Position numbers and translations under genes: made by a program
Assembly (NCBI GenBank): GCA_016223105.1
Contig: JACRPR010000189.1
Coordinates: 1-59,208 of the forward strand
From: Chloroflexota bacterium
GTDB lineage: Bacteria; Chloroflexota; Anaerolineae; UBA4142
Length of the DNA stretch: 59,208 nucleotides
Reading direction: 5' to 3'
Shown: positions 41,622 through 49,876 of the stretch, piece after piece
How the letters are laid out: each line of letters starts with the position of its first letter
Numbering within the stretch: position 1 is the first letter of the stretch
The notes under the pieces: model-generated
Seen by the model: the letters and a program-made list of their open reading frames with translations, nothing else
What the model was told of the DNA's origin: nothing
The model's database searches: none

Positions 41622-44348
41622 CTAGTCTTTTGTGAGTGCGATCGCGATCGCGTGGTCGAGCGCGAACGCGCGCCCCTCCGCCCACGCTTCGGGAAAGGTG
41701 TACGGATCGGTTTGCTTCATCACCGCGGCGACGGTCGCGGTGTACGTGTCGCGTTCGATCGGCGATAACGGCACGCCGATTTTTTCGCGCAATGCCTCCG
41801 CCGCGCCGAGCAATTGCGCCGCGCGCACAACCTTGCCGATCGCGCAGAACGCGCCGGCGAGCGCTTCGAAACATTCCGCGATGCCGGCGCGATCGCCGAC
41901 CTGGTTGAACACGCGCAAACTTTCCGCGAGCGCTTGCGCTGCGCGCGCCGGGTCTTTGGTGTAAAGCGCGGCGCGTCCCTGGTTCACCAACGCGGCGGCG
42001 ATGCCGCGTTTACTGCCCAGTTCGCGAAAGAGCCGCAACGCGTGCGCGCTGAGCGCGGCGACGTTGGTGTACTCGCGTTCGTACAGCGCGATCGCCGCGA
42101 GATTGTTGAACGCGGACGCGACGCCCTGCGTGTCGCCCAGTTCGCGCCGCAACGCGAGATTTTCCTCGAACAATTCGCGCGCGCGCGCGTACTCGCCGCG
42201 ATTGAGCGCGACCAAGCCCAAGCCGCCCAACGAACTCGCGATGCCCCACTTGTCGCCGAGTTCGCGGCGCAGAGACAGTGCGCTCGCATAAAACGTTTGC
42301 GCGTCCGCGTACTCGCCGCGATCTTGCGCGATGTTGCCGAGCGAGTTGAGCGCGAGACCCAAGCCGCGCTTGTCGCCGAGTTTACGCAGTAAAACCAGGT
42401 TCGTTTCAAAACAAAATTGTGCGCGCGCCAGGTCGCGTTGTTGCAGAGCGAGCGCGCCCGCGCCATCCAACACGCGCGCGCGCGCCGGCGAATCCAGATC
42501 GCCGCTCGCTTCGGCTTTCGCAAGCGCGGCATCGAGCCATTCGCGCCCCTCGCTCAAATTGCCGCGCATCATCCAAAAACGCCACAACGCGCCGCTCAAC
42601 AACAAGGCAATGTGCGACGATTCGCTCTCCAGCGCCCAACCGAGCGCGGCGCGAAAATTATCGTGCTCGCGTTCCAAACGATTCAACCACTCGCCCTGAT
42701 GCGGTCCGCGCAAAAATGGATCCGCGCGTTCCGCGAATTTCAAAAAATAAATACAGTGGCGTTGGCGCAATTCCCCGGCATCGTCGAGATGCAGTAACTT
42801 GTCCTGGGCATATTGGCGAATCGTTTCCAACATCCGATAGCGCGTTTCTGCGGCTTGCCCTTCCGCCAGCGCGAGCGACTTGTCCACGAGCCGCGTGAGA
42901 AAATCCAACACATCGTGCGCGCGCGTCACAAATTCCGCCGCGTCGAGCGTCCAGCCGCCGACAAAGACCGACAGCCGACGCAGTAACGCGCGCTCGCGCT
43001 CGTCGAGTAAATCGTAACTCCAATCAATCAACGCGCGCAAAGTTTGTTGACGCGGCAACGCGGTGCGACTGCCGCCGGTCAGCAAACGAAAACGATCCGC
43101 CAACCGTTCGAGAATTTCTTCCGCCGATAAAACTTTGACGCGCGGCGCGGCGAGTTCAATCGCGAGTGGAATACCGTCGAGCCGCGTGCAAATTTGTGCG
43201 ATCGCCGGCGCGTTCGCGTCGGTCAACGCGAAGTCGGGAAACGCGGCGATCGCGCGCTCGACGAACAAACGCACCGCTTCGACTTGCGCGAGCGCGTCCG
43301 CGGTGAACACATCGCGCGGCAACGCGAGCGGCGGCACGCGGTACACATTTTCACCGGTCGTGCCGAGCGGCGCGCGGCAGGTCGCGATAATTTTCAAACG
43401 CGCGCATTGATGCAGTAATTCTTCCGCGATCTGCGCGCACGCGTCCGCGAGATGATCGCAATTGTCGAACAGCAACAAGGCGTGGTGCGCGCGCAAATGA
43501 TTCGCGATCGTCGCGCTGAACGATTGCCCGGATTCTTCGCGCACGTTCAAGGTCGAAGCGATTACTTGCGGCACGCGCGCCGGATCTGTCACCGAATCGA
43601 AACTAACAAACCACGCGCCGTCGCTGAATGTTTCGAGTAAATCCGCGGCGGTCTGCAACGCGAGGCGCGATTTGCCAATGCCGCCCGCGCCGGTCAAGGT
43701 AATCAAATGCGATTTCGCAATGAGCGATTTGATTTCCGCGAGTTCGCGCTCGCGTCCGATGAAGCTGGTGATCTGCGCGGGGAGATTGTTGGGGAGCGTG
43801 TCGAGTGAACGGAGCGCCGGAAAATCGGCGGGCAATTCTGGGACGACGAGTTGATAAATGTGTTCGGGGCGCACCAGGTCTTTGAGCCGATGCTCGCCCA
43901 AATCGCGCAGAGCGATTTCAGCCGGCACGCGCGCCGAAACCAGGTCGCGCGCCGCGCGCGAAAGTAAAATTTGTTCGCCGTGCCCGACCGCAAGCACACG
44001 CGCGACGCGGTTGAGCGTGGGTCCGAAATAATCTGCGTCGCGTTCTTCCGCCGCGCCCGCGTGAATCGCGACGCGCACTTTGAGCGCGCCAATCGCGTCC
44101 CAGGTTTCCGCGCGCAGAGCGCGTTGAATCGCGATCGCCGCGTCGAGCGCGCCGAGCGCGTCATCGAACACCGCGTAAAATGCGTCGCCGACCGTTTTGA
44201 AAACGCGTCCGCGATTTATTGTGATGCACGCGCGCACGCACGCGTCGTGACGCGCGAGCGCGGCTTGCATCGCCGCGGGAAATTGTTCCCACAGTTTGGT
44301 ACTGCCTTCGATGTCGGTGAAAAGAAATGTGAAAGTTGAATCCGACAT
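41622..44348 (-). CDS. Adenylate/guanylate cyclase-NB-ARC-TPR regulator
   Basis: 908 aa. N-terminal class III cyclase domain (TFLFTDIEGSTKLWEQFPAA, GRVFKTVGDAFYAVFDDALG, ALKVRVAIHAGAAEERDADY FGPTLNRVARVL region) with metal Asp in FTDIEGS and second Asp in VGDAFYAVF. Then NB-ARC: SFIGRERELAEIKSLIAK, LTGAGGIGKSRLALQTAADL, ALLLFDNCDHLADACAQIAE, and C-terminal TPR repeats of about 45 residues. No DNA-binding domain. Such proteins are abundant in Chloroflexota and mycobacteria; ligand and target are unknown. It interrupts the run of NADH-dehydrogenase-like genes. A useful paralogue for seeing the insertions in the 15332 gene. Confidence 0.9.
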   Translation of the reverse strand: MSDSTFTFLFTDIEGSTKLWEQFPAAMQAALARHDACVRACITINRGRVFKTVGDAFYAVFDDALGALDAAIAIQRALRAETWDAIGALKVRVAIHAGAAEERDADYFGPTLNRVARVLAVGHGEQILLSRAARDLVSARVPAEIALRDLGEHRLKDLVRPEHIYQLVVPELPADFPALRSLDTLPNNLPAQITSFIGRERELAEIKSLIAKSHLITLTGAGGIGKSRLALQTAADLLETFSDGAWFVSFDSVTDPARVPQVIASTLNVREESGQSFSATIANHLRAHHALLLFDNCDHLADACAQIAEELLHQCARLKIIATCRAPLGTTGENVYRVPPLALPRDVFTADALAQVEAVRLFVERAIAAFPDFALTDANAPAIAQICTRLDGIPLAIELAAPRVKVLSAEEILERLADRFRLLTGGSRTALPRQQTLRALIDWSYDLLDERERALLRRLSVFVGGWTLDAAEFVTRAHDVLDFLTRLVDKSLALAEGQAAETRYRMLETIRQYAQDKLLHLDDAGELRQRHCIYFLKFAERADPFLRGPHQGEWLNRLEREHDNFRAALGWALESESSHIALLLSGALWRFWMMRGNLSEGREWLDAALAKAEASGDLDSPARARVLDGAGALALQQRDLARAQFCFETNLVLLRKLGDKRGLGLALNSLGNIAQDRGEYADAQTFYASALSLRRELGDKWGIASSLGGLGLVALNRGEYARARELFEENLALRRELGDTQGVASAFNNLAAIALYEREYTNVAALSAHALRLFRELGSKRGIAAALVNQGRAALYTKDPARAAQALAESLRVFNQVGDRAGIAECFEALAGAFCAIGKVVRAAQLLGAAEALREKIGVPLSPIERDTYTATVAAVMKQTDPYTFPEAWAEGRAFALDHAIAIALTKD

Positions 44349-44360
44349 TGCTACGCCATT

Positions 44361-44421
44361 TTGGATTCGACGCTTTAGCGGGTGGCTTGTCCGACAATCA
44401 ACCGCGTAAACGCTCGACTCC
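44361..44421. repeat. Repeat family B
   Basis: TTGGATTCGACGCTTTAGCG ... CCGCGTAAACGCTCGACTCC imperfect inverted arms; second copy nested at 20824-20884. It begins just after the NuoF stop region and could terminate that transcript or have replaced the gene's last codons. Confidence 0.7.
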
Positions 44422-44427
44422 GGATGA

Positions 44428-45707
44428 TTAAATCAGTCGTTTATCGAACGCGCTCAAGATCGCGGATGAGGCGGTTTGCCCCAGCCCGCACAACGACGCG
44501 TCGCGCATCGTCGCGCCGAGTTCGCTGCGCAAACCCTTCGGGTTTTCAAAACCCGAAGGGTTTCGCAAAATTTCGTACTGCCTCTGCGTTCCCAGTTGGC
44601 ACGGAAAACATTTGCCGCACGATTCATCGCGAAAAAAGCGCGCGAGCCGGATCAGCGCGCCGCGCACATTCGCCGTGTCATCAAAAACCATAATCGCGCC
44701 GGAACCAAATGTCGCGCCAATCGCGGACAGTGATTGAAAATCGAGTGGCACATCAATTTCATCGGGGCGCAAAAAAACGCCTGCCGCGCCGCCAATCAAA
44801 ATCGCTTGCAAAGTTCGCCCCGCGCGCAACCCGCCGCCGAGTTCATCAAGCGCGCGGCGCAGGGGCATCCCCATTTCGATTTCATACGCGCCCGGTTTTT
44901 GCACTTGCCCGCTGGTGCAAACGTGCCCGGCGATTTTGCGGTGCCGAATTTGCGGTACGCGTCCGCGCCTTCCAGCGCGATGAACGGAATGTTCGCGAAC
45001 GTCTCGACATTGTTGATCACGGTCGGGCGTTGAAATAATCCGGCGTCGGTCGGGAACGGCGGTTTGACGCGCGGCTCGCCGCGTTTGCCTTCGATGGATT
45101 CAAAGAGCGCGGTCTCTTCGCCGCAGATGTACGCGCCCGCGCCGCGGCGAATCTCGATATCGAAATCAAAACTCGTGGTGAGCGCAGTCGAACCAGCGTC
45201 GCGCAAAATTCGTTCGCCGAGATAGCCGCGTGCACGCGCGATTTCAATTGCGCGCGCAATGCGTTCGTGCGCGCGCGTGTACTCGCCGCGCAAATAAATA
45301 AATCCGTTCGTCGCGCAGGTGAGAAACGCGGTGATCGTCATTCCTTCGAGAATGCGAAACGGGTCGCCTTCGAGCAGTAACCGATCTTTGAACGTTCCGG
45401 TTTCCGATTCGTCCGCGTTGCAAATCACGAACGCGGAGGAACGGCGGTACGGCGCGGGCACATTTGCCGGCGCGGGCCATGGTTGATTCAATTCGGCTTG
45501 CATCGCGAACTCGCGTTTGAGGCCGGTCGGAAATGCCGCGCCGCCGCGTCCAATCAAGCCGGACGATTTCAACCCTTCGACAAATTCGAGGAGGTTGTCC
45601 GCGCGCGTAATTTTTTCGAGCGCGCGATAACCGCCGCGCGCGATGTAATCGTCAATGCTCGCGGGATTGACAATGCCGAGATTCGAGGTAACGAGTTTGG
45701 TTTGCAT
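44428..45707 (-). pseudogene. NuoF-like NADH/flavin subunit with frameshift
   Basis: Two frames together give a whole NuoF/HoxF-type protein. 45707 to about 44920: VEGLKSSGLIGRGGAAFPTG (NADH motif), NADESETGTFKDRLLLEGDP (FMN), GAYICGEETALFESIEGKRG, FANIPFIALEG. Then the frame moves near 44919-44923 and continues as CTSGQVQKPGAYEIEMG, GGAAGVFLRPDEIDVPLDF and the [4Fe-4S] motif ESCGKCFPCQLGTQRQYEIL. One missing base explains it; mutation and assembly error cannot be told apart. A 33-base palindrome at 44531-44563 is translated as NPSGFENPKG in place of the usual linker. The C-terminus ends about 15 residues early. Partner of the NuoE-like gene upstream. Confidence 0.8.
44531..44563. repeat. Perfect 33-base palindrome inside nuoF-like gene
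   Basis: AAACCCTTCGGGTTTT, one base, AAAACCCGAAGGGTTT: 16-bp perfect arms. Read in frame as RNPSGFENPKG between QRQYEIL and the ELGATMRDASLCGLGQTA helix. Confidence 0.85.
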
Positions 45708-45721
45708 TTGGAGATTGGAGA

Positions 45722-46195
45722 TTAGAGATTGGAAGTTGGAGATTGGAGAATCAGATTTTCCAATTCCGTCTCGCTCAAATTTTCGTGAACCTGGTGATTA
45801 ATCATCACGACCGGCGCGTGGTCGCAGTGACCGAGACAAGGAACTTTTTCGTACGTGAATTTTCCGTCGGATGTCGTTTCGCCCGCGCGGATGCCGAGAT
45901 GATTTTCAATGGTGGCGCAAATTTTTTCACTGCCCGCGAGATAGCACGGCACGTCGTCGCACACGCGAATAATCGTTTTGCCGACTGGGTGCGTGTACAG
46001 ATGCGCGTAAAAATCGGCGACGCCGTACCCTTCGGCGAGCGGCACATTGAGACCGCGCGCGATGTCGACAAGTGTTTCTTCGGAAAGCCAGCCGCGCGAT
46101 TCATGAGCCTCAATCAACGCGGGCAGTAATCCCGAACGACCGACCGGTGACCAGCGCGTGAGAATGTCGGTGAGTGAGTTGGAAGGTGAATTCAT
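45722..46195 (-). CDS. NuoE-like [2Fe-2S] subunit
   Basis: 157 aa. ILTRWSPVGRSGLLPALIEA, ARGLNVPLAEGYGVADFYAH and the cluster ligands CDDVPCYLAG and CLGHCDHAP (CxxxxC and CxxxC). Thioredoxin-like ferredoxin that passes electrons from the NuoF flavin. First of the electron-transfer genes; ends 15 bases before the NuoF-like start, with GGAGATT-type short repeats between. Start at 46195; a longer start at 46252 adds a basic tail without support. Confidence 0.9.
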   Translation of the reverse strand: MNSPSNSLTDILTRWSPVGRSGLLPALIEAHESRGWLSEETLVDIARGLNVPLAEGYGVADFYAHLYTHPVGKTIIRVCDDVPCYLAGSEKICATIENHLGIRAGETTSDGKFTYEKVPCLGHCDHAPVVMINHQVHENLSETELENLILQSPTSNL

Positions 46196-46265
46196 AATGT
46201 CGCGGAAAAAAATCGTCTTCTCCCGCGCGCACACGCGCGCGGGAGAAGACAAGCGCGCGAAAAAA

Positions 46266-46757
46266 TTATTCGCCGCGTTTGGTGAAATGTCCGTCGAACA
46301 ACAGCATCGTCGCGGGTTGTGTCCCGGCTTGGCGCATTCGCTCGACCATCAGGTTCGCGTTCTTTTCTTCTTCGACTTGCTCGGTGATGAACCAGGTCAA
46401 CAGCGTTTGCGTCGCGTAATCATTTTCTTTCACCGCGAGTGCGTACAAGTTGTGAATGGACGCGGTAACGCCGCGTTCGTGTTCGAGCACGTTTTCCCAC
46501 GCGGACAGCGGTGAATTCCATTCCATCTGTGGCGCGGCGATTTGTTTGAGCGACACGCGCCCATCGCGGTCGTTCACGTAATCGAACAGTTTGAGCGCGT
46601 GCGTGCGTTCTTCGTCGTACTGCGCGCGCATCCATTTCGCCGAGCCGGGCAAATTTAACGCTTCAAAGTACGCGGACATTGAAAGATAAAGGTACGCCGA
46701 ATAGTACTCGTTGTTGATTTGCTCATTCAGCGCGGCTTGCATCGTTTGGCTTAACAT
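46266..46757 (-). CDS. ftn: Ferritin
   Basis: 163 aa. MQAALNEQINNEYYSAYLYL, EALNLPGSAKWMRAQYDEER and THALKLFDYVNDR supply the ferroxidase-centre Glu/Tyr/His pattern (E, E, H); second half LLTWFITEQVEEEKNANLMV completes it. Non-heme ferritin cage subunit storing iron in the cytoplasm. GGAGG before the ATG at 46757; promoter with extended -10 at 46794. Sits beside iron-sulphur enzymes but is transcribed as its own unit. Confidence 0.94.
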   Translation of the reverse strand: MLSQTMQAALNEQINNEYYSAYLYLSMSAYFEALNLPGSAKWMRAQYDEERTHALKLFDYVNDRDGRVSLKQIAAPQMEWNSPLSAWENVLEHERGVTASIHNLYALAVKENDYATQTLLTWFITEQVEEEKNANLMVERMRQAGTQPATMLLFDGHFTKRGE

Positions 46758-46793
46758 CGGGAGACCTCCAAAAGTGTTTTGCGTTCGGGCGCA

Positions 46794-46799
46794 ATTATA
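46794..46799 (-). promoter_or_regulatory. Extended -10 promoter for ferritin
   Basis: On the minus strand TGCTATAAT (TATAAT at 46799-46794) about 36 bases before the ferritin ATG. No good -35 hexamer; the TG extension may compensate. Confidence 0.6.
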
Positions 46800-46899
46800 G
46801 CACAATTCGATTTGGTTGCGCGGTGGGAAAATAATTTAGAATTGCGGTTCACGGAGAGACGTTCGCGAAGCGTGCAACGTCGCTACCAATCCTGTTTTC

Positions 46900-46932
46900 A
46901 AACTTACGAAATCTCCGAGATTTCGTAAGTTT
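46900..46932. repeat. Perfect 33-base palindrome
   Basis: AAACTTACGAAATCTC, one base, GAGATTTCGTAAGTTT. It lies in the 366-base gene-free stretch 46758-47123, which otherwise holds the ferritin promoter, a second promoter at 46985 and a terminator-like hairpin at 47074. Confidence 0.85.
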
Positions 46933-46984
46933 GAAACGCAAACCTTAACCTCTATAGTACGCAAGTCTCGTGCTTTACGTACTA

Positions 46985-47013
46985 TTGAATCGCGCGGAGG
47001 TGAAGCATATAGT
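46985..47013 (+). promoter_or_regulatory. Probable promoter of the ArlHIJ operon or of a small RNA
   Basis: TTGAAT (46985-46990), 17-base spacer, TATAGT (47008-47013). Transcription would start near 47020, giving about 100 bases of leader before 47124. Just upstream TAGTACG/CGTACTA forms an inverted repeat. Confidence 0.55.
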
Positions 47014-47073
47014 AGATTACGGGAGACGGATGCCCACCACGCTGGCGGGGCTCGCGTTCTGCAATTCAATTTG

Positions 47074-47108
47074 AGGTCGCGCGGTTGCGCGAGACCTCGT
47101 TTATTTTG
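47074..47108 (+). terminator. Terminator-like hairpin in the leader of the ArlHIJ operon
   Basis: GAGGTC-GCGC-ggtt-GCGC-GACCTC stem (47074-47099) followed by GTTTATTTT. It lies between the promoter at 46985 and the first start codon, so it could end a small RNA of about 90 bases or act as an attenuator. Confidence 0.5.
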
Positions 47109-47123
47109 CGATCAAAAAGTCCA

Positions 47124-48194
47124 ATGACAACCAAGAAAAAGAAAATTCTGCTAATCGAACCGGACTTGCAATTAGTCGAACTTGCGCGCTATCCGCTCGA
47201 AGAAGATGGCTATACGGTGATCTCTTCGACGGATGGTCCTGCCGGGATTCGGACGACGCGCCGCGAGCAACCCGACCTGGTTTTGGTGGATTACAAACTG
47301 CCCTCACAAAAAGGCAACGACGTCGCGAAAACGCTCCGCAAAGATCCCGCGACCGAGCACATTCGCATCGTCATGATCGCGGACGAGAGCCAACTCGAAA
47401 ATCTCGAAATCGGACCCGGCTCCGCGGTGGACGATTTTCTGATCAAGCCGTTCAGCCCCGCCGAACTGATCACCAAAATCAAACCCCTGCTCAAGAGTGA
47501 TGACGATCTCGCGAGCAGAATGATCTCGACCGGCAACGCCTACCTCGATAGCAAAATGGGCGGCGGCGTGCCGTTCGGATCGCTCACCTTGATCGAAGGC
47601 GATTCGGGCGCGGGCAAATCCGTGCTCTCGCAACAAATGATGTACGGTTGCCTCGTGGATGGTTTTAAACTGTCGCTCTTTTCAAGCGAGAACGGCGTCA
47701 AGAGTCTCGTCAAGCAAATGCGAAGTTTGAATATGGACATTCTCGATTATCTCTTGCTCGACAAACTCCGCATCTTTCCGACGGAAACCGCGCGCCTGGG
47801 ACGCGAAGCGCCGGCAACCTTGCTCAAAGCAATGAAGAATGAAAAAGGGCGCGAAATGATTTTTATTGATTCGCTCACCTCGTCCATTCCGCAATCGTCC
47901 GACAAAGAAGTGCTGGGATTTTTTGAAGACAGCAAACGCTTGTGCAGTGAAGGCACCACCGTGCTGGCGATCATTCACACGCACGGCTTGACGCGCGAAT
48001 TGCTCACGCGCATTCGCTCGTTGTGCGACGCGCACTTGCAACTCCGCACCGAAGAAGTCGGCAACAAACTCGTCAAGACGCTCGAAGTGACCAAAGTGCG
48101 CGGCGCGGAACAAACCACCAGCAACATTATCAGTTTTGAAGTCGAACCTGGTTGGGGCATTCGCGTCATTCCGATCAACAAGGCAAAAGGTTAG
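47124..48194 (+). CDS. Response-regulator / ArlH(FlaH)-like ATPase fusion
   Basis: 356 aa. Residues 5-122 are a receiver domain (KKILLIEPDLQLVELARYPL, phospho-acceptor Asp56 in LVLVDYKLPSQ, Lys108 in FLIKPFSP; the Thr/Ser switch position is Ala). Residues 130-355 are a RecA/KaiC-like ATPase as in archaellum ArlH: GGGVPFGSLTLIEGDSGAGK, Walker B REMIFIDSLTSS, and VKQMRSLNMDILDYLLLDKL, TLEVTKVRGAEQTTSNIISF. ArlH normally binds the ArlI/ArlJ motor. The fused receiver suggests phosphorylation control of the motor. Followed by arlI-like gene after 2 bases. A KaiC-type regulator unrelated to motility is the alternative. Confidence 0.85.
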   Translation: MTTKKKKILLIEPDLQLVELARYPLEEDGYTVISSTDGPAGIRTTRREQPDLVLVDYKLPSQKGNDVAKTLRKDPATEHIRIVMIADESQLENLEIGPGSAVDDFLIKPFSPAELITKIKPLLKSDDDLASRMISTGNAYLDSKMGGGVPFGSLTLIEGDSGAGKSVLSQQMMYGCLVDGFKLSLFSSENGVKSLVKQMRSLNMDILDYLLLDKLRIFPTETARLGREAPATLLKAMKNEKGREMIFIDSLTSSIPQSSDKEVLGFFEDSKRLCSEGTTVLAIIHTHGLTRELLTRIRSLCDAHLQLRTEEVGNKLVKTLEVTKVRGAEQTTSNIISFEVEPGWGIRVIPINKAKG

Positions 48195-48196
48195 CA

Positions 48197-49876
48197 ATGG
48201 CTGGCAAAACTGTTCTCCCGTTCGCGCGTCCCGCGATCACTTGCGATCACGGTCCGCGTTGTCCGGTCAATTCCTGCTCCAAAGCCCTGAAGGAAGCCGC
48301 CGCGTCCTATCCGTCCTTATTCGATTATTTGCACTGGGTGCCGATGGATGAAATCGGCGTGCCGGAATTTTATCCCAAACTGTCGCGGGATATGGCGTCG
48401 CTCGAACGGCACAATCTGATTTATCCGATCAAGGAAGGATTGTACGTTCACATCTATCCCGATCCGCGCGGCGAGCGCGATCGCTACATTCCCATCGAGC
48501 CGCACTTGATCAACGATCTCGGCGCAATCATTTCGCCGATGGAAACGAAATTATTAGAGTTTGTCGAAAAGATCGGCGCGGCGGAAACGCCGGAGGAAAA
48601 ACAAAAAGAATTGCTGGCGGCGATTGACAAGAGTGTGAGCAGTACCGGTCCCGTTCCCGGCAAGGTCGCGATGACCCCGCGCGAGTTGGACGCGCTCAGG
48701 TATTTTCTCGTGCGCGATAAAATCGGGTTCGGTTTGCTCGCGCCGTTTCTCCTCGACGTGTACATCGAAGACATTAGTTGCTCGGGTGTCGGCTTTATTT
48801 TCATCGAACACAAAATTTTCAAAAGCATCCAAGCCGTGATCAATTTTGAAACCGAAGAAGAGCTCGACGAATTTGTGATCTGGATGGGCGAGTGGATCAA
48901 ACGTCCGGTCACGGTGCGTAATCCGATTGTGGACGCGGTTCTGCCGGACGGCTCGCGCATCAACATCGTGTACGGCGTGGACGTTTCCAAGCGCGGCAGT
49001 AATTTTACAATTCGAAAATTTTCCGACGTGCCGGTGAGCATTACCGAGTTGATCGAATTTGGCACGATGGATTATTTGATGGCGGCGTACTTGTCGTTTG
49101 TGCTCGAAGAAGGCATGAATATGTTTGTGTGCGGCGCGACCGCGTCTGGCAAGACGACGACGATGAACGCGATCACGACGTTTATTCGTTCCGATAAAAA
49201 AATCGTCAGCATCGAGGACACGCCGGAACTTCAAGTGCCGCACAAGAATTGGATTCGCGAGACAACGCGCGGTTCCGCCAAAGAGCATACCGGCGCGGAA
49301 GTGGGCATGTTCGATCTGCTCAAGGCGGCTTTGCGGCAACGCCCCGACCGCATCATCGTCGGCGAGATTCGCGGCGAAGAAGGCGCGATCGCGTTTCAAG
49401 CGATGCAAACCGGGCACGGCGTCATGTCCACCTTCCACGCCGCGTCCGTTGAGAAATTGATTCAACGTCTCACCGGCGATCCGATCAACATTCCGAAATC
49501 GTACGTAGATATTCTCGACGTTGTGCTGATCCAAGCCGCGGTGAAAATCGCGGGGCGCGGGATGGCGCGGCGCGTCACCAGCATCAACGAGATCGTCGGC
49601 TACGATCCGAGTTCGGAAAGTTTTTCATTCATCGAAACCTTCAAGTGGAATCCGGCGACCGATACATTTGATTTTCCCGGCTTTATGAACAGCTATTTGC
49701 TCGAAGAAAAAATCGCGCTCAAGCGCGGCATTCCGCCGTTCAAGAAAAAAGTGATCTATACCGAACTCAAACGCCGCGCGAAAATTTTGCAACGGCTTCA
49801 CGTCGAACGCAAGTTGAAAAATTTCTACGATGTCTTTGCCGTCCTCGCCGAGGCGCAACGTCAGGGGTTGCTCTAA
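48197..49876 (+). CDS. ArlI(FlaI)-like secretion/archaellum ATPase
   Basis: 559 aa, the length of archaeal ArlI/type IV pilus ATPases. N-terminal three-Cys segment ITCDHGPRCPVNSC, then the N-domain, Walker A VCGATASGKTTTMNAI (313-321), Asp box IVSIEDTPELQVPHKNW, Walker B RPDRIIVGEIRGEEGA and His box TGHGVMSTFHAASVE. The long C-terminal tail and the MTPRELDALRYFLVRDKIGF linker are like ArlI rather than bacterial PilB/TadA. Hexameric cytoplasmic motor driving filament assembly. AAAAGG precedes the ATG by 6 bases. Its stop overlaps the next start (TAATG). Confidence 0.88.
   Translation: MAGKTVLPFARPAITCDHGPRCPVNSCSKALKEAAASYPSLFDYLHWVPMDEIGVPEFYPKLSRDMASLERHNLIYPIKEGLYVHIYPDPRGERDRYIPIEPHLINDLGAIISPMETKLLEFVEKIGAAETPEEKQKELLAAIDKSVSSTGPVPGKVAMTPRELDALRYFLVRDKIGFGLLAPFLLDVYIEDISCSGVGFIFIEHKIFKSIQAVINFETEEELDEFVIWMGEWIKRPVTVRNPIVDAVLPDGSRINIVYGVDVSKRGSNFTIRKFSDVPVSITELIEFGTMDYLMAAYLSFVLEEGMNMFVCGATASGKTTTMNAITTFIRSDKKIVSIEDTPELQVPHKNWIRETTRGSAKEHTGAEVGMFDLLKAALRQRPDRIIVGEIRGEEGAIAFQAMQTGHGVMSTFHAASVEKLIQRLTGDPINIPKSYVDILDVVLIQAAVKIAGRGMARRVTSINEIVGYDPSSESFSFIETFKWNPATDTFDFPGFMNSYLLEEKIALKRGIPPFKKKVIYTELKRRAKILQRLHVERKLKNFYDVFAVLAEAQRQGLL

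Noticed and set aside
46836-47069. Open frame of 77 codons on the minus strand upstream of ferritin
   Set aside because: It runs through a perfect palindrome and a promoter region, has no ribosome site and resembles no protein.
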